Virus record (IMG/VR): IMGVR_UViG_3300030688_000065
Location: 1 to 37,977 of that record
DNA from: a virus
Direction: 5' to 3' (one strand)
Length of the DNA: 37,977 nucleotides
The position numbers were made by a program, and so were the translations under genes. Under the pieces are notes generated by a model. It did no database searches and was not told the DNA's origin. It saw only the letters and a list, made by a program, of their open reading frames with translations. Shown in pieces: positions 25,552-34,298 of the stretch (positions are counted from its first letter, which is position 1; the number at the start of each line of letters is the position of its first letter).

Positions 25552-26225
25552 ACGACAGGTCCTGGCGGCGTGTTGGCGAGCGCGAGGTTAGGGTCGATCA
25601 GCTTCTCGCCGGCGGTCTTGGCATTGAGGCCGTCCGTGAACGCTGTGTAGTAGGCAGCGGCCTTGTCGACGCCGAGCGAGTACGGCGAGTTCTTCAGGCA
25701 CGTCCGGTAGATGATGTAATTCACGATGGGTGGCTCGAAGATGTCGCCGAGCGATATGGTCGAGGCCTCCGTCACCAGATCGGGTGGGCTCTTGGAGTAG
25801 CTGATCCAGAGGAAGCCGGTGCCATCCGAGGGCGGGTTCACCCAGAAGCCTAGCTTGTCGAAGGCGTCGGTGATGAAGTTCTGCACCGCGGTCACCGGCG
25901 TCGCGGTGTGCCAGTTGGGGTTGAACTGGTCCAGCAGCTTGCGCTCGACCAGCCGCACAGCCTTGCCGGGCGTGACACCGTCCGCGTTGACGTTGCGATG
26001 GCAGTCGATGAGGGTCCAGCCATCGGCAGGGATCGCCTGCTTGGTGCCGGCCGCCATCTGGATGGCAACCTCGACGTTGCTTGCCCATGGCGTGATCACT
26101 GCGATCTCGCGCTGGGCGTCGTTTAGCCAGCCGAGAAGCTCCTGGCGGGACCACTTGACGCCGTCCGTGTCGAACAGGATCGCCTGGACTTTGTTGATGA
26201 CGGCGGTGCCGGTGATCGTGCCCAT
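25548..26225 (-). CDS. Adaptor-like protein, paralogue 3 (225 aa)
   Basis: It has the same layout as the two genes upstream: WSRQELLGWLNDAQREIAV near residue 25, GTKQAIPADGWTLID near 60, a PxWH-like NPNWHTATPVT near 105, and VNPPSDGTGFLWISY near 135. I place this in the phage DUF6682-type family, thought to act at the head-tail joint. Three copies in a row are unusual. It overlaps the preceding gene by one base (TGATG). Confidence 0.75.
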   Translation of the reverse strand: MGTITGTAVINKVQAILFDTDGVKWSRQELLGWLNDAQREIAVITPWASNVEVAIQMAAGTKQAIPADGWTLIDCHRNVNADGVTPGKAVRLVERKLLDQFNPNWHTATPVTAVQNFITDAFDKLGFWVNPPSDGTGFLWISYSKSPPDLVTEASTISLGDIFEPPIVNYIIYRTCLKNSPYSLGVDKAAAYYTAFTDGLNAKTAGEKLIDPNLALANTPPGPVV

Positions 26226-26926
26226 CAGGTATCTCCCACCGAGCCCTGCAGTTGCGGCCCGGCGTTGAGCAGCGCGCCCATGCCGGACGCCAGGCGGCCG
26301 ATCACGGTGGCGTCGCCGGTGACGAACATGACGAAGGATTGAAAGTAGGACTGGGCTTGCTGGGCGGCGTCTGGGCCGTTGTAGGGCGCCGACTTACTCT
26401 TGGCTCTGAACATCATGTAGTCCAGCATCGCCGGGCTATACATGTCCATCACGCCGATCACCGACCCCTCAACCGCCAGGTCGACAGGGTCGAGCGAGTA
26501 GAGCACCTCAAGGTATCCGGTCCCATCTGAAGGCGGGTAGACGTCGAACGCGGTCTGATCGCGGACGTTGTACATCGCCGTAGTGACCGCCGTGACCGGC
26601 GTGGCGTCCTGCCAGCTGGGGTTGGTCTCGTCGAAGATGCGGCCGTCGACCCGCTTGACGGCGGTGCCGCGCACCAGGCCGTTCGTGCCCATGTTGCATA
26701 TCACGTCGAGCAGCATCCAGCCGGCCGTAGGCACGTTCTGCCGTGGGCCGGCGACCATCTGCATGGTGGCCCTGGTGCTCGCCGCTTCCGGCCGCATGGC
26801 GACCACGGCGCGCTGGGCGTCGTTTAGCCAGCCGAGAAGCTCCAGCCGTGACCACTTGACGTTGTTCACGTCGAACAGGATCGTCGCGGCCTTGTTGATG
26901 ATGGTGGTGCCGGTGATGGTGGCCAT
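26225..26926 (-). CDS. Adaptor-like protein, paralogue 2 (233 aa)
   Basis: It shares WSRLELLGWLNDAQRAVVA, GPRQNVPTAGWMLLD, NPSWQDATPVTAVT and PPSDGTGYLEVLYS with paralogue 3, and shares GTxIINKxxxILFD at the N-terminus. It differs in the C-terminal 60 residues. Likely a head-tail adaptor of the DUF6682 type. The ATG directly follows the TAG of paralogue 1. Confidence 0.75.
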   Translation of the reverse strand: MATITGTTIINKAATILFDVNNVKWSRLELLGWLNDAQRAVVAMRPEAASTRATMQMVAGPRQNVPTAGWMLLDVICNMGTNGLVRGTAVKRVDGRIFDETNPSWQDATPVTAVTTAMYNVRDQTAFDVYPPSDGTGYLEVLYSLDPVDLAVEGSVIGVMDMYSPAMLDYMMFRAKSKSAPYNGPDAAQQAQSYFQSFVMFVTGDATVIGRLASGMGALLNAGPQLQGSVGDT

Positions 26927-27586
26927 CTAGGTCCTGCCGGTCTGGGTTGCGGTGGTGAGGTCGTCAGTCATCACCGCCTTCAGGAACCCCTGGAACGCGT
27001 TCAGGTATGTGGCGGCGATCTGCTGGCCAGCCGCGTAGTCAGAGTCCTTCTGGCAGGCCCTGAACATCGTGTAGTCGAACACTGGGGTCTGGTAGATGTC
27101 TGACACTATGAGCGGCTGGGTGTCGGCGGTGAAGTCCGCGACGCCCTGGCTGTAGTTGATCTCCATGCTGCCGGTGCCGTCCGAGGGCGGTGAGACATAG
27201 AACGCGGTCGGGTCGGACGGATCGAATATGACGATCGGCGGGTTAGTGACCGCGGTCGCTGTATGCCAGGTGGGATACTGCGTATCCATCAGCTCGCGTG
27301 GGACGACCTCCAACGCGTTGCCGGGCGTGTTACGCGAGACCCCCATATTGCGGTAGGCCTTCAGGAACACGTAGCCGTTGGTCGGGATGGTTTGGCGCGT
27401 GCCGGCCACCAGGGGGATCGTCACAACGGTGGACGACGCGCGGGGGGCGGCGGCGATGATCGTGCGCTGGGCGTCGGCGATCCACTGCTGCAGCTCGGTG
27501 TCGCCCCAGCGGAGCGGCCCAGACAAGCCCAGGTCGATCATCTGGGTCCGTACCCGGCTGATGATGGCTGAGGCGAGGACGGTCAC
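26927..27586 (-). CDS. Adaptor-like protein, paralogue 1 (219 aa)
   Basis: The most divergent of the three: RWGDTELQQWIADAQRTIIA, GTRQTIPTNGYVFLK, YPTWHTATAVT and VSPPSDGTGSMEINYS occupy the same positions as in the other two. The start is GTG with GGAG 7 bases upstream. As the first copy after the capsid gene, it may be the ancestral one. Confidence 0.75.
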   Translation of the reverse strand: MTVLASAIISRVRTQMIDLGLSGPLRWGDTELQQWIADAQRTIIAAAPRASSTVVTIPLVAGTRQTIPTNGYVFLKAYRNMGVSRNTPGNALEVVPRELMDTQYPTWHTATAVTNPPIVIFDPSDPTAFYVSPPSDGTGSMEINYSQGVADFTADTQPLIVSDIYQTPVFDYTMFRACQKDSDYAAGQQIAATYLNAFQGFLKAVMTDDLTTATQTGRT

Positions 27587-27605
27587 GGGCGCTCCACATA
27601 GCTAC

Positions 27606-27633
27606 GGCGCGGATGCTATCACACATCCGCGCC
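27606..27633 (-). other. Hairpin after the capsid gene
   Basis: GGCGCGGATG (27606-27615) pairs perfectly with CATCCGCGCC (27624-27633) around an 8-nt loop. It lies between the capsid stop and the next gene. No T-run follows on either strand, so it may stabilise or process the capsid mRNA, or attenuate it. Confidence 0.6.
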
Positions 27634-27634
27634 A

Positions 27635-27656
27635 TGCTAACAGCTATTTCTGTTAG
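27635..27656 (-). promoter_or_regulatory. TGCTAACA / TGTTAG inverted pair
   Basis: TGCTAACA at 27635-27642 and TGTTAG at 27651-27656 form an inverted pair around GCTATTTC, next to the hairpin after the capsid gene. It is another member of the TGTTAGCA group seen in gene gaps. Confidence 0.4.
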
Positions 27657-27661
27657 TAAGT

Positions 27662-28633
27662 CTACTGGACGTAGGCCATCGCCAGGGCTTGCGGCAGGAT
27701 GGTCGAGTAGCCGTAGACGTTCAGGCCGCGGACCAGTGAGCCGAAGTCGTTCGGGTTCTGCAGGGCCTCGACCTTCGCGATCTGCGAAGCGAAGGTGACC
27801 GCGGTCTTCGAGCCGGCGTAGATCGCCGTGGCGCGCAGGTTGCCGCCGGTGGCGACGCCGGCCAGGTTGAAGCCGGCGGACTGGGTCGGCAGCAGGTTCG
27901 AGACGTAGATCGTGAACCGATCAATTACCCCGATCTTGCCGTTCCGCAGGATCGACTTGTCGTCGCCGGTCACGTAGGCCTGCGCCAGCGGGGACTGCAT
28001 GAGCATGTAGCGCATGTAGGGGTGGATCACGAGGAAGCGGTCCGTGTCCGGGATGTTCTGCTCATCCAGGACGGAGGCCAGCGCGGTCACCAGGGTGACG
28101 ACGTTGGTCGAGGACAGCACAATCGGCGCAGCCGCGGTGCCGAGGTTGAACGAGCCCGAGATCACGCCGGCGGTGGCGCCTTGGTTGGCGGCGGCCGGAG
28201 CGGCGTTGGTCCCGAGGCCGGCCATGTTCAGCAGTACGTCGCGGTCGATGGCGATGGCCATCTGCTTGGCGGCGTCGGTGGTGAACATGTCCATCAGCTT
28301 CGGCTGGGACTGGTAGGCGATGACGTCGGAGACGTTGACGCCGAAGTATTTCGCCAGGCTGATCTGCAGCTCGACGACCGAGGGGGTCGGGACCTGATAG
28401 TTCAGGTTCTGGCCGATGGTGTAGTTGTTGATGGTGATCGACGGGATGTTGTTGATCCAGACGGTGTCACCCATGTTCTTGATGTCACCCTCGTACGAGG
28501 TGTTCGAAATCTCGCCGAACACGGTGGTGGCATAGAACTTGGCGTTCAGCTTCCCAGACCAAATCTGGGGGATGAACGTGCCGGACGCGGCCGGCGAAGT
28601 GTTAAACGGGGTCTGTACGGCAACGACGGCCAT
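27662..28633 (-). CDS. Major capsid protein (323 aa)
   Basis: The N-terminal part FIPQIWSGKLNAKFYATTVF, then EGDIKNMGDTVWINNIP, and the later FLVIHPYMRYMLMQSPLAQA with GVIDRFTIYVSNLLP match the HK97-fold coat proteins of podoviruses. Length fits. It follows the scaffold gene, as usual. GGAG lies 8 bases before the ATG but is held in a strong hairpin, so expression may be controlled at translation. Confidence 0.92.
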   Translation of the reverse strand: MAVVAVQTPFNTSPAASGTFIPQIWSGKLNAKFYATTVFGEISNTSYEGDIKNMGDTVWINNIPSITINNYTIGQNLNYQVPTPSVVELQISLAKYFGVNVSDVIAYQSQPKLMDMFTTDAAKQMAIAIDRDVLLNMAGLGTNAAPAAANQGATAGVISGSFNLGTAAAPIVLSSTNVVTLVTALASVLDEQNIPDTDRFLVIHPYMRYMLMQSPLAQAYVTGDDKSILRNGKIGVIDRFTIYVSNLLPTQSAGFNLAGVATGGNLRATAIYAGSKTAVTFASQIAKVEALQNPNDFGSLVRGLNVYGYSTILPQALAMAYVQ

Positions 28634-28641
28634 GGGTCTTA

Positions 28642-28672
28642 CTCCGGTGAGGTTGTGAGGTCCTCACCGGAG
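28642..28672 (-). promoter_or_regulatory. Hairpin sequestering the capsid ribosome-binding site
   Basis: On the mRNA (minus strand), the 5' arm is 28672-28662 and the 3' arm is 28652-28642 (CCTCACCGGAG), an 11-bp perfect stem with a 9-nt loop. The last four bases of the 3' arm are the GGAG of the capsid gene, 8 bases from its ATG. A scaffold-capsid attenuator is an alternative reading, but no T-run follows. Confidence 0.65.
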
Positions 28673-28688
28673 CCGGGGCGCTAGCGTG

Positions 28689-29663
28689 TTAGGCTATGCG
28701 GCCTTCCGACAGGGCGAGGTCGATGTTGGCTTCGATCCGCACGGCTTCTCCGGGGTTGCCCTTGAACTCGCCTCGACCTTGAGCCCGGTAGAACTGATCG
28801 ACCTCGGCGGCCGTCCAGATGCGGGTGGAGTCGTCGGCGCGGGTAGAGGGGGTCACCGCCTTGGAGCCAGCGGGGGAGGTCTGGCGTTCGAGCTGCATCT
28901 GAGCTTCGGTCTTCGCTGGCGGGGCGACAGGAGCCGCGGGCGGCGTGCCCTTGGCGATCCAGGTGTTGAACATCAGGGCCGTGCGCTTGGCGTCGAAGTT
29001 GTCAAACGCATTCTTCAGCATCTGCTGCCTGGTCAGGCCGGACATCTCGTCCACCTCCGCCAGCCAGCCGATGAAGCCGGGCTCAACGTTCACCGTCTCG
29101 TAGGTGGGCACCAGCGTCGCTAGCTCGCCCCAATACTTCTGACGGGTAGCCGCGGCGGTCTGCGCTGCGGTGTCACCTTGCGCCGCCTTGAGCGACGCAG
29201 TCTCCGCCTCCAGGCGCTTGATCTCGGCCGCCGACTTGTTCTCCGAGGCCGCCACGAGTTCAGCGGCTTTGCGGTGGATCAGGTCGACGAGATCGCCTCC
29301 GAAGGTCTCAGTATCGCGGTCCGTCACCGGAGCCAGTGGAGCAGGCGGAGCGACAACAGGTCTCGACGCCAGCTCGGCGGCGAGGGTCACGTTGCGCGCT
29401 TTGAGGTCCTTCACCTCGGCATGCAGGCGCGGAACATCCGCGTTGAACATACCTTGGAGTGTTAGGTACTTCGCCTTCCAGTCGGTGGTATCGACGACTG
29501 GTTCCACGACGGGTGCCGGGGCGATGGGCGCGACTGCGAGCGGTTCGGACTGAGCGTCTTCGGCCGGCGGGTCCAGCGGGGCGGCGTTAGCTGCCTCTAG
29601 CTGAGCGTCGAAGGCCTCAACTTCCTCGATCTGGCGCTGCAACTGCGCTGGAAGGTCTACCAT
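28689..29663 (-). CDS. Capsid scaffolding protein (324 aa)
   Basis: Acidic and Ala/Pro/Glu-rich with coiled-coil segments (WKAKYLTLQGMFNADVPRL, then AAEIKRLEAETASLKAAQ), ending in a short helical C-terminal region. It sits directly upstream of the capsid gene, the standard place for scaffold. I chose the ATG at 29663 (MVDLPAQLQ), which has GGAG 8 bases upstream; an ATG 12 codons earlier lacks a ribosome-binding site. Confidence 0.85.
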   Translation of the reverse strand: MVDLPAQLQRQIEEVEAFDAQLEAANAAPLDPPAEDAQSEPLAVAPIAPAPVVEPVVDTTDWKAKYLTLQGMFNADVPRLHAEVKDLKARNVTLAAELASRPVVAPPAPLAPVTDRDTETFGGDLVDLIHRKAAELVAASENKSAAEIKRLEAETASLKAAQGDTAAQTAAATRQKYWGELATLVPTYETVNVEPGFIGWLAEVDEMSGLTRQQMLKNAFDNFDAKRTALMFNTWIAKGTPPAAPVAPPAKTEAQMQLERQTSPAGSKAVTPSTRADDSTRIWTAAEVDQFYRAQGRGEFKGNPGEAVRIEANIDLALSEGRIA

Positions 29664-29738
29664 GTATAGCTCCTGCTCCGACGTCGGCTCTGGCCTCATG
29701 ATCGAGGCGGGCCGGGGATGGCGGTGTGCGGTCGCGGC

Positions 29739-29981
29739 CTACTTCTGGCCGCGCATCTTCGCGAGTACGTCTGGGGCCGTGGCCACCAAATTCTGTAGTT
29801 CTCGCAGCAGTTTGGCTCGACCTTGAAGCTTCCTCGTCGCGGCGTCATCGGCTGCGGTGAAGAGTTGCTCGGCGGTCTCATCCAGTTCCGCTTGCAGGAG
29901 CCTGTTAACCTCCATCCACTCCGGCAGTCGGCTCAGTGTGCTGAGCGCCTGCATGTGGGCTTGGGTCGGTTTACAGAGCAT
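29739..29981 (-). CDS. Small helical protein between portal and scaffold (80 aa)
   Basis: Almost entirely helical: ALSTLSRLPEWMEVNRLLQA, then a Leu/Glu/Arg-rich second helix. I recognise it as a type commonly found at this place in podoviruses, without a known function. The ribosome-binding site is weak. Confidence 0.7.
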   Translation of the reverse strand: MLCKPTQAHMQALSTLSRLPEWMEVNRLLQAELDETAEQLFTAADDAATRKLQGRAKLLRELQNLVATAPDVLAKMRGQK

Positions 29982-29983
29982 GT

Positions 29984-30011
29984 GTTAGGTACTTCTCACG
30001 ATGCGTTAGCA
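29984..30011 (+). promoter_or_regulatory. GTTAGG / GTTAGCA pair, 21 bp apart
   Basis: In the gap between portal and the 80-aa gene, GTTAGG and GTTAGCA (30005-30011) have starts 21 bp apart. The orientation is opposite to the pairs at 18847 and 32170, so this does not behave like a simple oriented promoter. Confidence 0.4.
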
Positions 30012-30014
30012 TAG

Positions 30015-32159
30015 TCAACCGGGTTTCGCGATCGGTGCGAAATGGTCGGAGATGGGTGCGCCATTCGCCAGTGACTGGCCGTTGATCACGGGGGGCGCGG
30101 CCTGGGAACCGCCTGGGGGCGAGGCGCCGGGGCCGGTCGAGGGTGGCATGCCTGGGGCCGGCAGGGCTTGCTGGGGACCGCCCGCGGGGGTTCCGCCGGG
30201 GCCGCCGCCGCCTGGCGGCATGACGAGCTGCTGAGCGGCCAACACCGCGGGTGGCGGGATGATGTCGTCGGGGTCCATGTCGAGCGTCTTGACCGTCTCG
30301 CGCAGGATCGCCGCGCGGCCCTTGAGCCCGATGATCTGCATGTCGACCGGGTTCATCGTGGCGGCCAGGAACTCGTTGCGGCGGACCTGGGCAGCCTCTT
30401 GGGCCATCAGCGCGCCGGCGCCGTCCGCGATGATGTTGACGTCACCCTTCAGGTCGGCATCCGACGAGTACATCATGTTGTACATGTAGAGCCGTTCGAG
30501 GAGCGGCTTGGTGATGTTCATGTCGACGTTGGAGATCACCTGCTTGATCGACTTGCCGGCGTTGTTGATCAGCATCGACAGGCCGGACGAGGTGCGCCCT
30601 GCCCCACCGCTGGAGTCTCCGGTCATGTAGCGGGGGATGCCTGAGTATTCGTCAGCCATCTCGCTGAACTTCTCGAAGACCTGCATCAGCTCGCCGACGA
30701 AGCTCTCGGGCTGGAAGAAGTGGATGGGGGTGCCCCCGGCGCCGGCGTTGAGCGGATCGCTCTTAACCTGCCAGACCTTCCAGGGTGTTAGGGTCGAGAT
30801 GGGTTCGCCGGGCGGCAGCATGTCGACGTTGACGGCCACCTGCGGGCCGGACGCCATGCTCATGTTGTTGACGATGGCCCGCGCCGCGGCGTTCGCGACT
30901 ACCTGGCTCGGCCGCACCAGGTCAGCGACGCCGTTGCCCCACCAGTTGCCGGGGACCTCCTCGTAGGAGGCCTTGTAGTACGGCTTGCGGTGCAGGGGGT
31001 CGTAGTTGAGAACGGCCTTGATCACGACGTTGCCGATCAGCCAGACCTCGACGTGATACTCCTGGGTCGCGTCTGGCACCTGCTTGGCGTCCATGCCCCA
31101 GTCGATCAGCTTCGAGCCTGGCATCGAGCCCCAATACTGCAGGGCGTCGATCAGGCCGTCTGAGTTCTGGGCGAAGGCTAGCGTGCTCTTACCCTCGGCC
31201 GCAGCCTGCGCCACGTCGTTGGAGAACCACTCATGTAGCCCGTTGTCGGCGTAGCGGTCGAGCACCATGCGGATGGACGCATCGTCGTAGCCGTCGACGC
31301 CGATCAGCTCGTTGAGGTCCTCGCGCGAGAGCTTGTGTCGCTCGATGAGGTAGCCGTTGTTGATGGTGGTGGCGCCGGGCGACGGGTACATGCTGAACGG
31401 GCTGACCCGTTCCCACTCCATCGTCAGCTCCTCCTGGATTTGCGGCTGGAACTGGCCGCCGACCTGTACCCACTTGAGCGCAGCCTTCTTGCGGACGATC
31501 GGCCCCTTGATGATCCCGCATGGGAACGTCACCATGTCGTCGATGAACTCGTCGATGGCCCGGCCGTAGCCGCCGAGCTGCAGCTGCTCCTCCATCTTGT
31601 CGGCCATGCGTGACGCCATCTGCTGGGCGTCCTCGCGGAGCTTGTTCTCCGCGGCGTCCTTCAGCTGCTGCAAGAGCTGCTTGATCTGAAACGGCGATAG
31701 GGGCGCGCCCATGTCGATCGCCGCCTGTATGGGTGCGATGGCTGCCTGAATGATCTGCTCGACCACGTCTGGCGCCAGGTCTGGCAGCACGGTGGGCTTG
31801 ATGTCCCACGGGCGATCCTCGCCTTGGCCGGCGACAACGTCGCGTATCCAGCTGGCCGCCGAGCGGCACTTGTTGCTAGTGACGCCGGCGTACATGTCCG
31901 AGCCGCCCATCTCGTTGATGGCCTGCAGCCGCTCAGGGTCGTACTCGCTCCGGCGGGCGCGTAGGTTTTGCAGCAGGCGCTCGTCGATGGTGGACATCCG
32001 CGCGTCGCGCGCGACCTGCCAGGCCTGGCGCACGTGAGCGGCCAGCGACGAGACCAGCGGCTGGGACTGCGTCGCGTCGGCCGAGGACTTCTCCGCGTCG
32101 AGCACGACCTGCAAAGGCGCGGCGTGCAGTCCACCCGCTAGGTTGATCGCTTGAGCCAT
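30015..32159 (-). CDS. Portal protein (714 aa)
   Basis: The body carries NEMGGSDMYAGVTSNKCRS, a large helical wing region (about 140-200), WERVSPFSMYPSPGATTING-like sequence, and a long central region with EVPGNWWGNGVADLVRPSQ, as in podovirus portals. The C-terminal tail is Gly/Pro-rich. I prefer the ATG at 32159; an in-frame GTG at 32168 would add three residues. The portal forms the dodecameric DNA channel of the head. Confidence 0.9.
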   Translation of the reverse strand: MAQAINLAGGLHAAPLQVVLDAEKSSADATQSQPLVSSLAAHVRQAWQVARDARMSTIDERLLQNLRARRSEYDPERLQAINEMGGSDMYAGVTSNKCRSAASWIRDVVAGQGEDRPWDIKPTVLPDLAPDVVEQIIQAAIAPIQAAIDMGAPLSPFQIKQLLQQLKDAAENKLREDAQQMASRMADKMEEQLQLGGYGRAIDEFIDDMVTFPCGIIKGPIVRKKAALKWVQVGGQFQPQIQEELTMEWERVSPFSMYPSPGATTINNGYLIERHKLSREDLNELIGVDGYDDASIRMVLDRYADNGLHEWFSNDVAQAAAEGKSTLAFAQNSDGLIDALQYWGSMPGSKLIDWGMDAKQVPDATQEYHVEVWLIGNVVIKAVLNYDPLHRKPYYKASYEEVPGNWWGNGVADLVRPSQVVANAAARAIVNNMSMASGPQVAVNVDMLPPGEPISTLTPWKVWQVKSDPLNAGAGGTPIHFFQPESFVGELMQVFEKFSEMADEYSGIPRYMTGDSSGGAGRTSSGLSMLINNAGKSIKQVISNVDMNITKPLLERLYMYNMMYSSDADLKGDVNIIADGAGALMAQEAAQVRRNEFLAATMNPVDMQIIGLKGRAAILRETVKTLDMDPDDIIPPPAVLAAQQLVMPPGGGGPGGTPAGGPQQALPAPGMPPSTGPGASPPGGSQAAPPVINGQSLANGAPISDHFAPIAKPG

Positions 32160-32169
32160 GGATGTCACT

Positions 32170-32196
32170 TGCTAACAGATGTAGCGAACATCCTAA
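32170..32196 (-). promoter_or_regulatory. TGCTAACA / CCTAAC pair, 21 bp apart
   Basis: TGCTAACA at 32170-32177 and CCTAACG about 21 bp further on lie just upstream of the portal gene. Same spacing and orientation as the pair at 18847-18874. Confidence 0.4.
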
Positions 32197-32223
32197 CGCA
32201 GTCACCTAGCCCATGCAATGGGC

Positions 32224-32579
32224 TCAGAGCTTCCGCGCCAGCTGGTAGCCGACGCCTCTGACGCTCAGCACCGCGTCCTTGCCGATGCGCCTCCGCAGGC
32301 CGTGTACGATCGTCCTGACGATATGCACGTCGCGGTCAGCCGCGTGGTCGTTACCCGGCAGCCGCTCCTCGATCACATACATGTCTACCGCTAGCGGGTA
32401 GGCTGCCACGAGTATCTCGTACAGCGCGATCTCCTGCGGCGTCCAGCCGAGGTAGCAGTCAGGGCGGGCCTCGATTGTCTCGATGCCGACAGCTGAGCGC
32501 GCAAGCCCCTGATCGTCTGCTCCAGGTGCTTGATGTATAGCCGCGGGCGATCACGCAGTGAGCTGTCAACGCCCTCCAT
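32224..32579 (-). pseudogene. OmpR-like winged-helix gene broken by a frameshift
   Basis: Two frames join into one sensible protein. The first (from ATG 32579) reads MEGVDSSLRDRPRLYIKHLE followed by QTIRGLRAQL. After a -1 shift near a GGGG run, the second reads GIETIEARPDCYLGW, TPQEIALYEILVAAYPL and, at the end, LRRRIGKDAVLSVRGVGYQL. The latter is the full OmpR/PhoB C-terminal winged helix, ending in the typical VRGVGYxL. The second frame has no ATG, GTG or TTG at its beginning. So this is either a programmed frameshift, a broken gene or a sequencing error. ATG 32579 lies two bases after the terminase stop. Confidence 0.65.
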
Positions 32580-32581
32580 GG

Positions 32582-34027
32582 CTACGTCCATCCCAACGAT
32601 GGCGCCTTGACCATCGCCCGCCGCGGCTGCTCCAGCAGCGATCCGTGAACGCCTCCGTTGGCGTGCAGGCAGGCGTACTGCTGGGCGTCGGAGATGTGCG
32701 AGGCGTCGTTCTTCTCGGGCTGCAGCTCCACCTCCCCGCTCCGCTTGGTCTTGTAGCGGTAACCGCCGCGCATAGCGTGGATCAGAACCTTACACCCCGG
32801 ATCGATCAGCCATCCGGGGCCGCCATCGATCTGACGGCCGAGGAACACATCGACCGCGGCGATCCGCGCCACGATGCTGTTGGTCCTGGCCGAGATGACC
32901 TTGAAGCCCTCGGCGCGCAGGATGTCGAAGCATGACCGCTCGTCCGTCTGAGCCCGCTGGGTGCCCGCGGGGTCGCCTACCACGATGAGAGGTAGCATGG
33001 GGTACTTGGTGGCCAGGAGCGGCTTCAGTATCGTCTGGACGAACCTGGTCACGCCCATGCCTGATGATGTTAGGGCATCCAGAGTCAGCAGGCGCCCTTG
33101 CATGTCGAGCTGGTTAATCGTGACGGACGGGTTGAGGCCGAAATCGAACCCGATGATCAGCGGCCGTTCGACGGACTGGATCGCTTTCAGTGGCCCCTTC
33201 GCGACGTGATATGCCGCGTCGAACGACGGGAACACCGGCCGCCCGGCCAGCGACTTGCCGAACTTGGCGTTGATGTAGATGTCGATCCAGGCCTCGGTCT
33301 TACCCTGCGCCAGGGTCTCGTAGTAGTCGGACACCAGCCACTGGGTCCAGTCGGCGTCAGGGCTGAGCCCGCCAGGCTGGAAGTACGGCGTGCAGTTGTC
33401 GGGCGGGTTGGAGAGGTACTCCTCCCAGAAGGTATCCATGTCGGGCGGGTTAGACGCGCCCCAGAGCCGGTGGTTGGGCCGGCCGTCGTCGGTGACGCAT
33501 CCCCCGATGGGCTCGCCCTTGTGGTTCACGCCCCACTCAGGGCGCGGTGGCACTAGCATCTTATCGGGATACCGGCCGAGGCGGCCCTGCAGCGCGTCGA
33601 AAATCTGCGGGTTGATCTCGCGGAACTCGTCGAGCACCCCAAACGACAGCTGCAGCGACAGCAGGCGCTTGACGTCGTTGGCGTCGTCGAGCCCACGCCA
33701 CATGACCTGGCACTCGACATCGTCGAACTTGAGCAGGAAGTTGTAGTCGGTCTTGGCGTAGGAGCCGGCGATGCCGTCCGGGAACCATTTTAGGAAGTCG
33801 GGGATCGAGGTGTCACGCAGCTGCTCGCGCGTGTTCCGCACCCACACCACCCGCGATCGGCGGATGCCGTCCGTGCACGCGGCCATCTGCTTCGCGTGAT
33901 AAGCGATCTTCATAATCGCCGCAGTGGTCTTTGTGGACCCTAGTGGTCCGACCGCCAGGCTGACGAAGCTCTCGTCGACCAGGAACCCGGCCAGTGACGG
34001 CGGGGGGGAATAGATGATGTTAGCCAT
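32582..34027 (-). CDS. terL: Terminase large subunit (481 aa)
   Basis: The ATPase domain has Walker A GPLGSTKTT (27-35) and Walker B SFGVLDEF with Asp133-Glu134. The nuclease domain has GFDFG with Asp295, VVGDPAG, and a late NDASHISDAQQY. The length is somewhat short but complete. It packages DNA into the procapsid through the portal. The start overlaps the zinc-ribbon gene by 8 bp. Confidence 0.93.
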   Translation of the reverse strand: MANIIYSPPPSLAGFLVDESFVSLAVGPLGSTKTTAAIMKIAYHAKQMAACTDGIRRSRVVWVRNTREQLRDTSIPDFLKWFPDGIAGSYAKTDYNFLLKFDDVECQVMWRGLDDANDVKRLLSLQLSFGVLDEFREINPQIFDALQGRLGRYPDKMLVPPRPEWGVNHKGEPIGGCVTDDGRPNHRLWGASNPPDMDTFWEEYLSNPPDNCTPYFQPGGLSPDADWTQWLVSDYYETLAQGKTEAWIDIYINAKFGKSLAGRPVFPSFDAAYHVAKGPLKAIQSVERPLIIGFDFGLNPSVTINQLDMQGRLLTLDALTSSGMGVTRFVQTILKPLLATKYPMLPLIVVGDPAGTQRAQTDERSCFDILRAEGFKVISARTNSIVARIAAVDVFLGRQIDGGPGWLIDPGCKVLIHAMRGGYRYKTKRSGEVELQPEKNDASHISDAQQYACLHANGGVHGSLLEQPRRAMVKAPSLGWT

Positions 34028-34298
34028 TGGGCCAGCCCGAGGCCTTGCCGCAGGTCGCGCAGTGTGGCTGCGCGCGTGTCAGCGTGAACAGCTCGCCGCC
34101 ACAGCCGCAGAACCACATCTCCCGGCCTGGCGGGCTGAGCGGGAACTTCCAGGTCGCGCGCTCCAGGTCGCAGTTCGGGCAGGTTAGGTACTGGGTGCCG
34201 GTGGCGGCGACTGCCAAGAACTCATGCCGACACGCCAGGCATACCGCCTTGGCGGCGACGTGAGGCTGCTCCTTGGTGAGGTTGACGACTTCACCCAC
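34020..34298 (-). CDS. Zinc-ribbon protein (92 aa)
   Basis: Four cysteine pairs, CLAC (near 20), CPNC (near 40), CGCG (near 64) and CATC (near 81), suggest two zinc ribbons. Such small proteins often sit beside phage terminases; their role is unclear. The start is GTG at 34298; no ATG gives the full first ribbon. It overlaps both neighbours. Confidence 0.7.
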   Translation of the reverse strand: MGEVVNLTKEQPHVAAKAVCLACRHEFLAVAATGTQYLTCPNCDLERATWKFPLSPPGREMWFCGCGGELFTLTRAQPHCATCGKASGWPNG

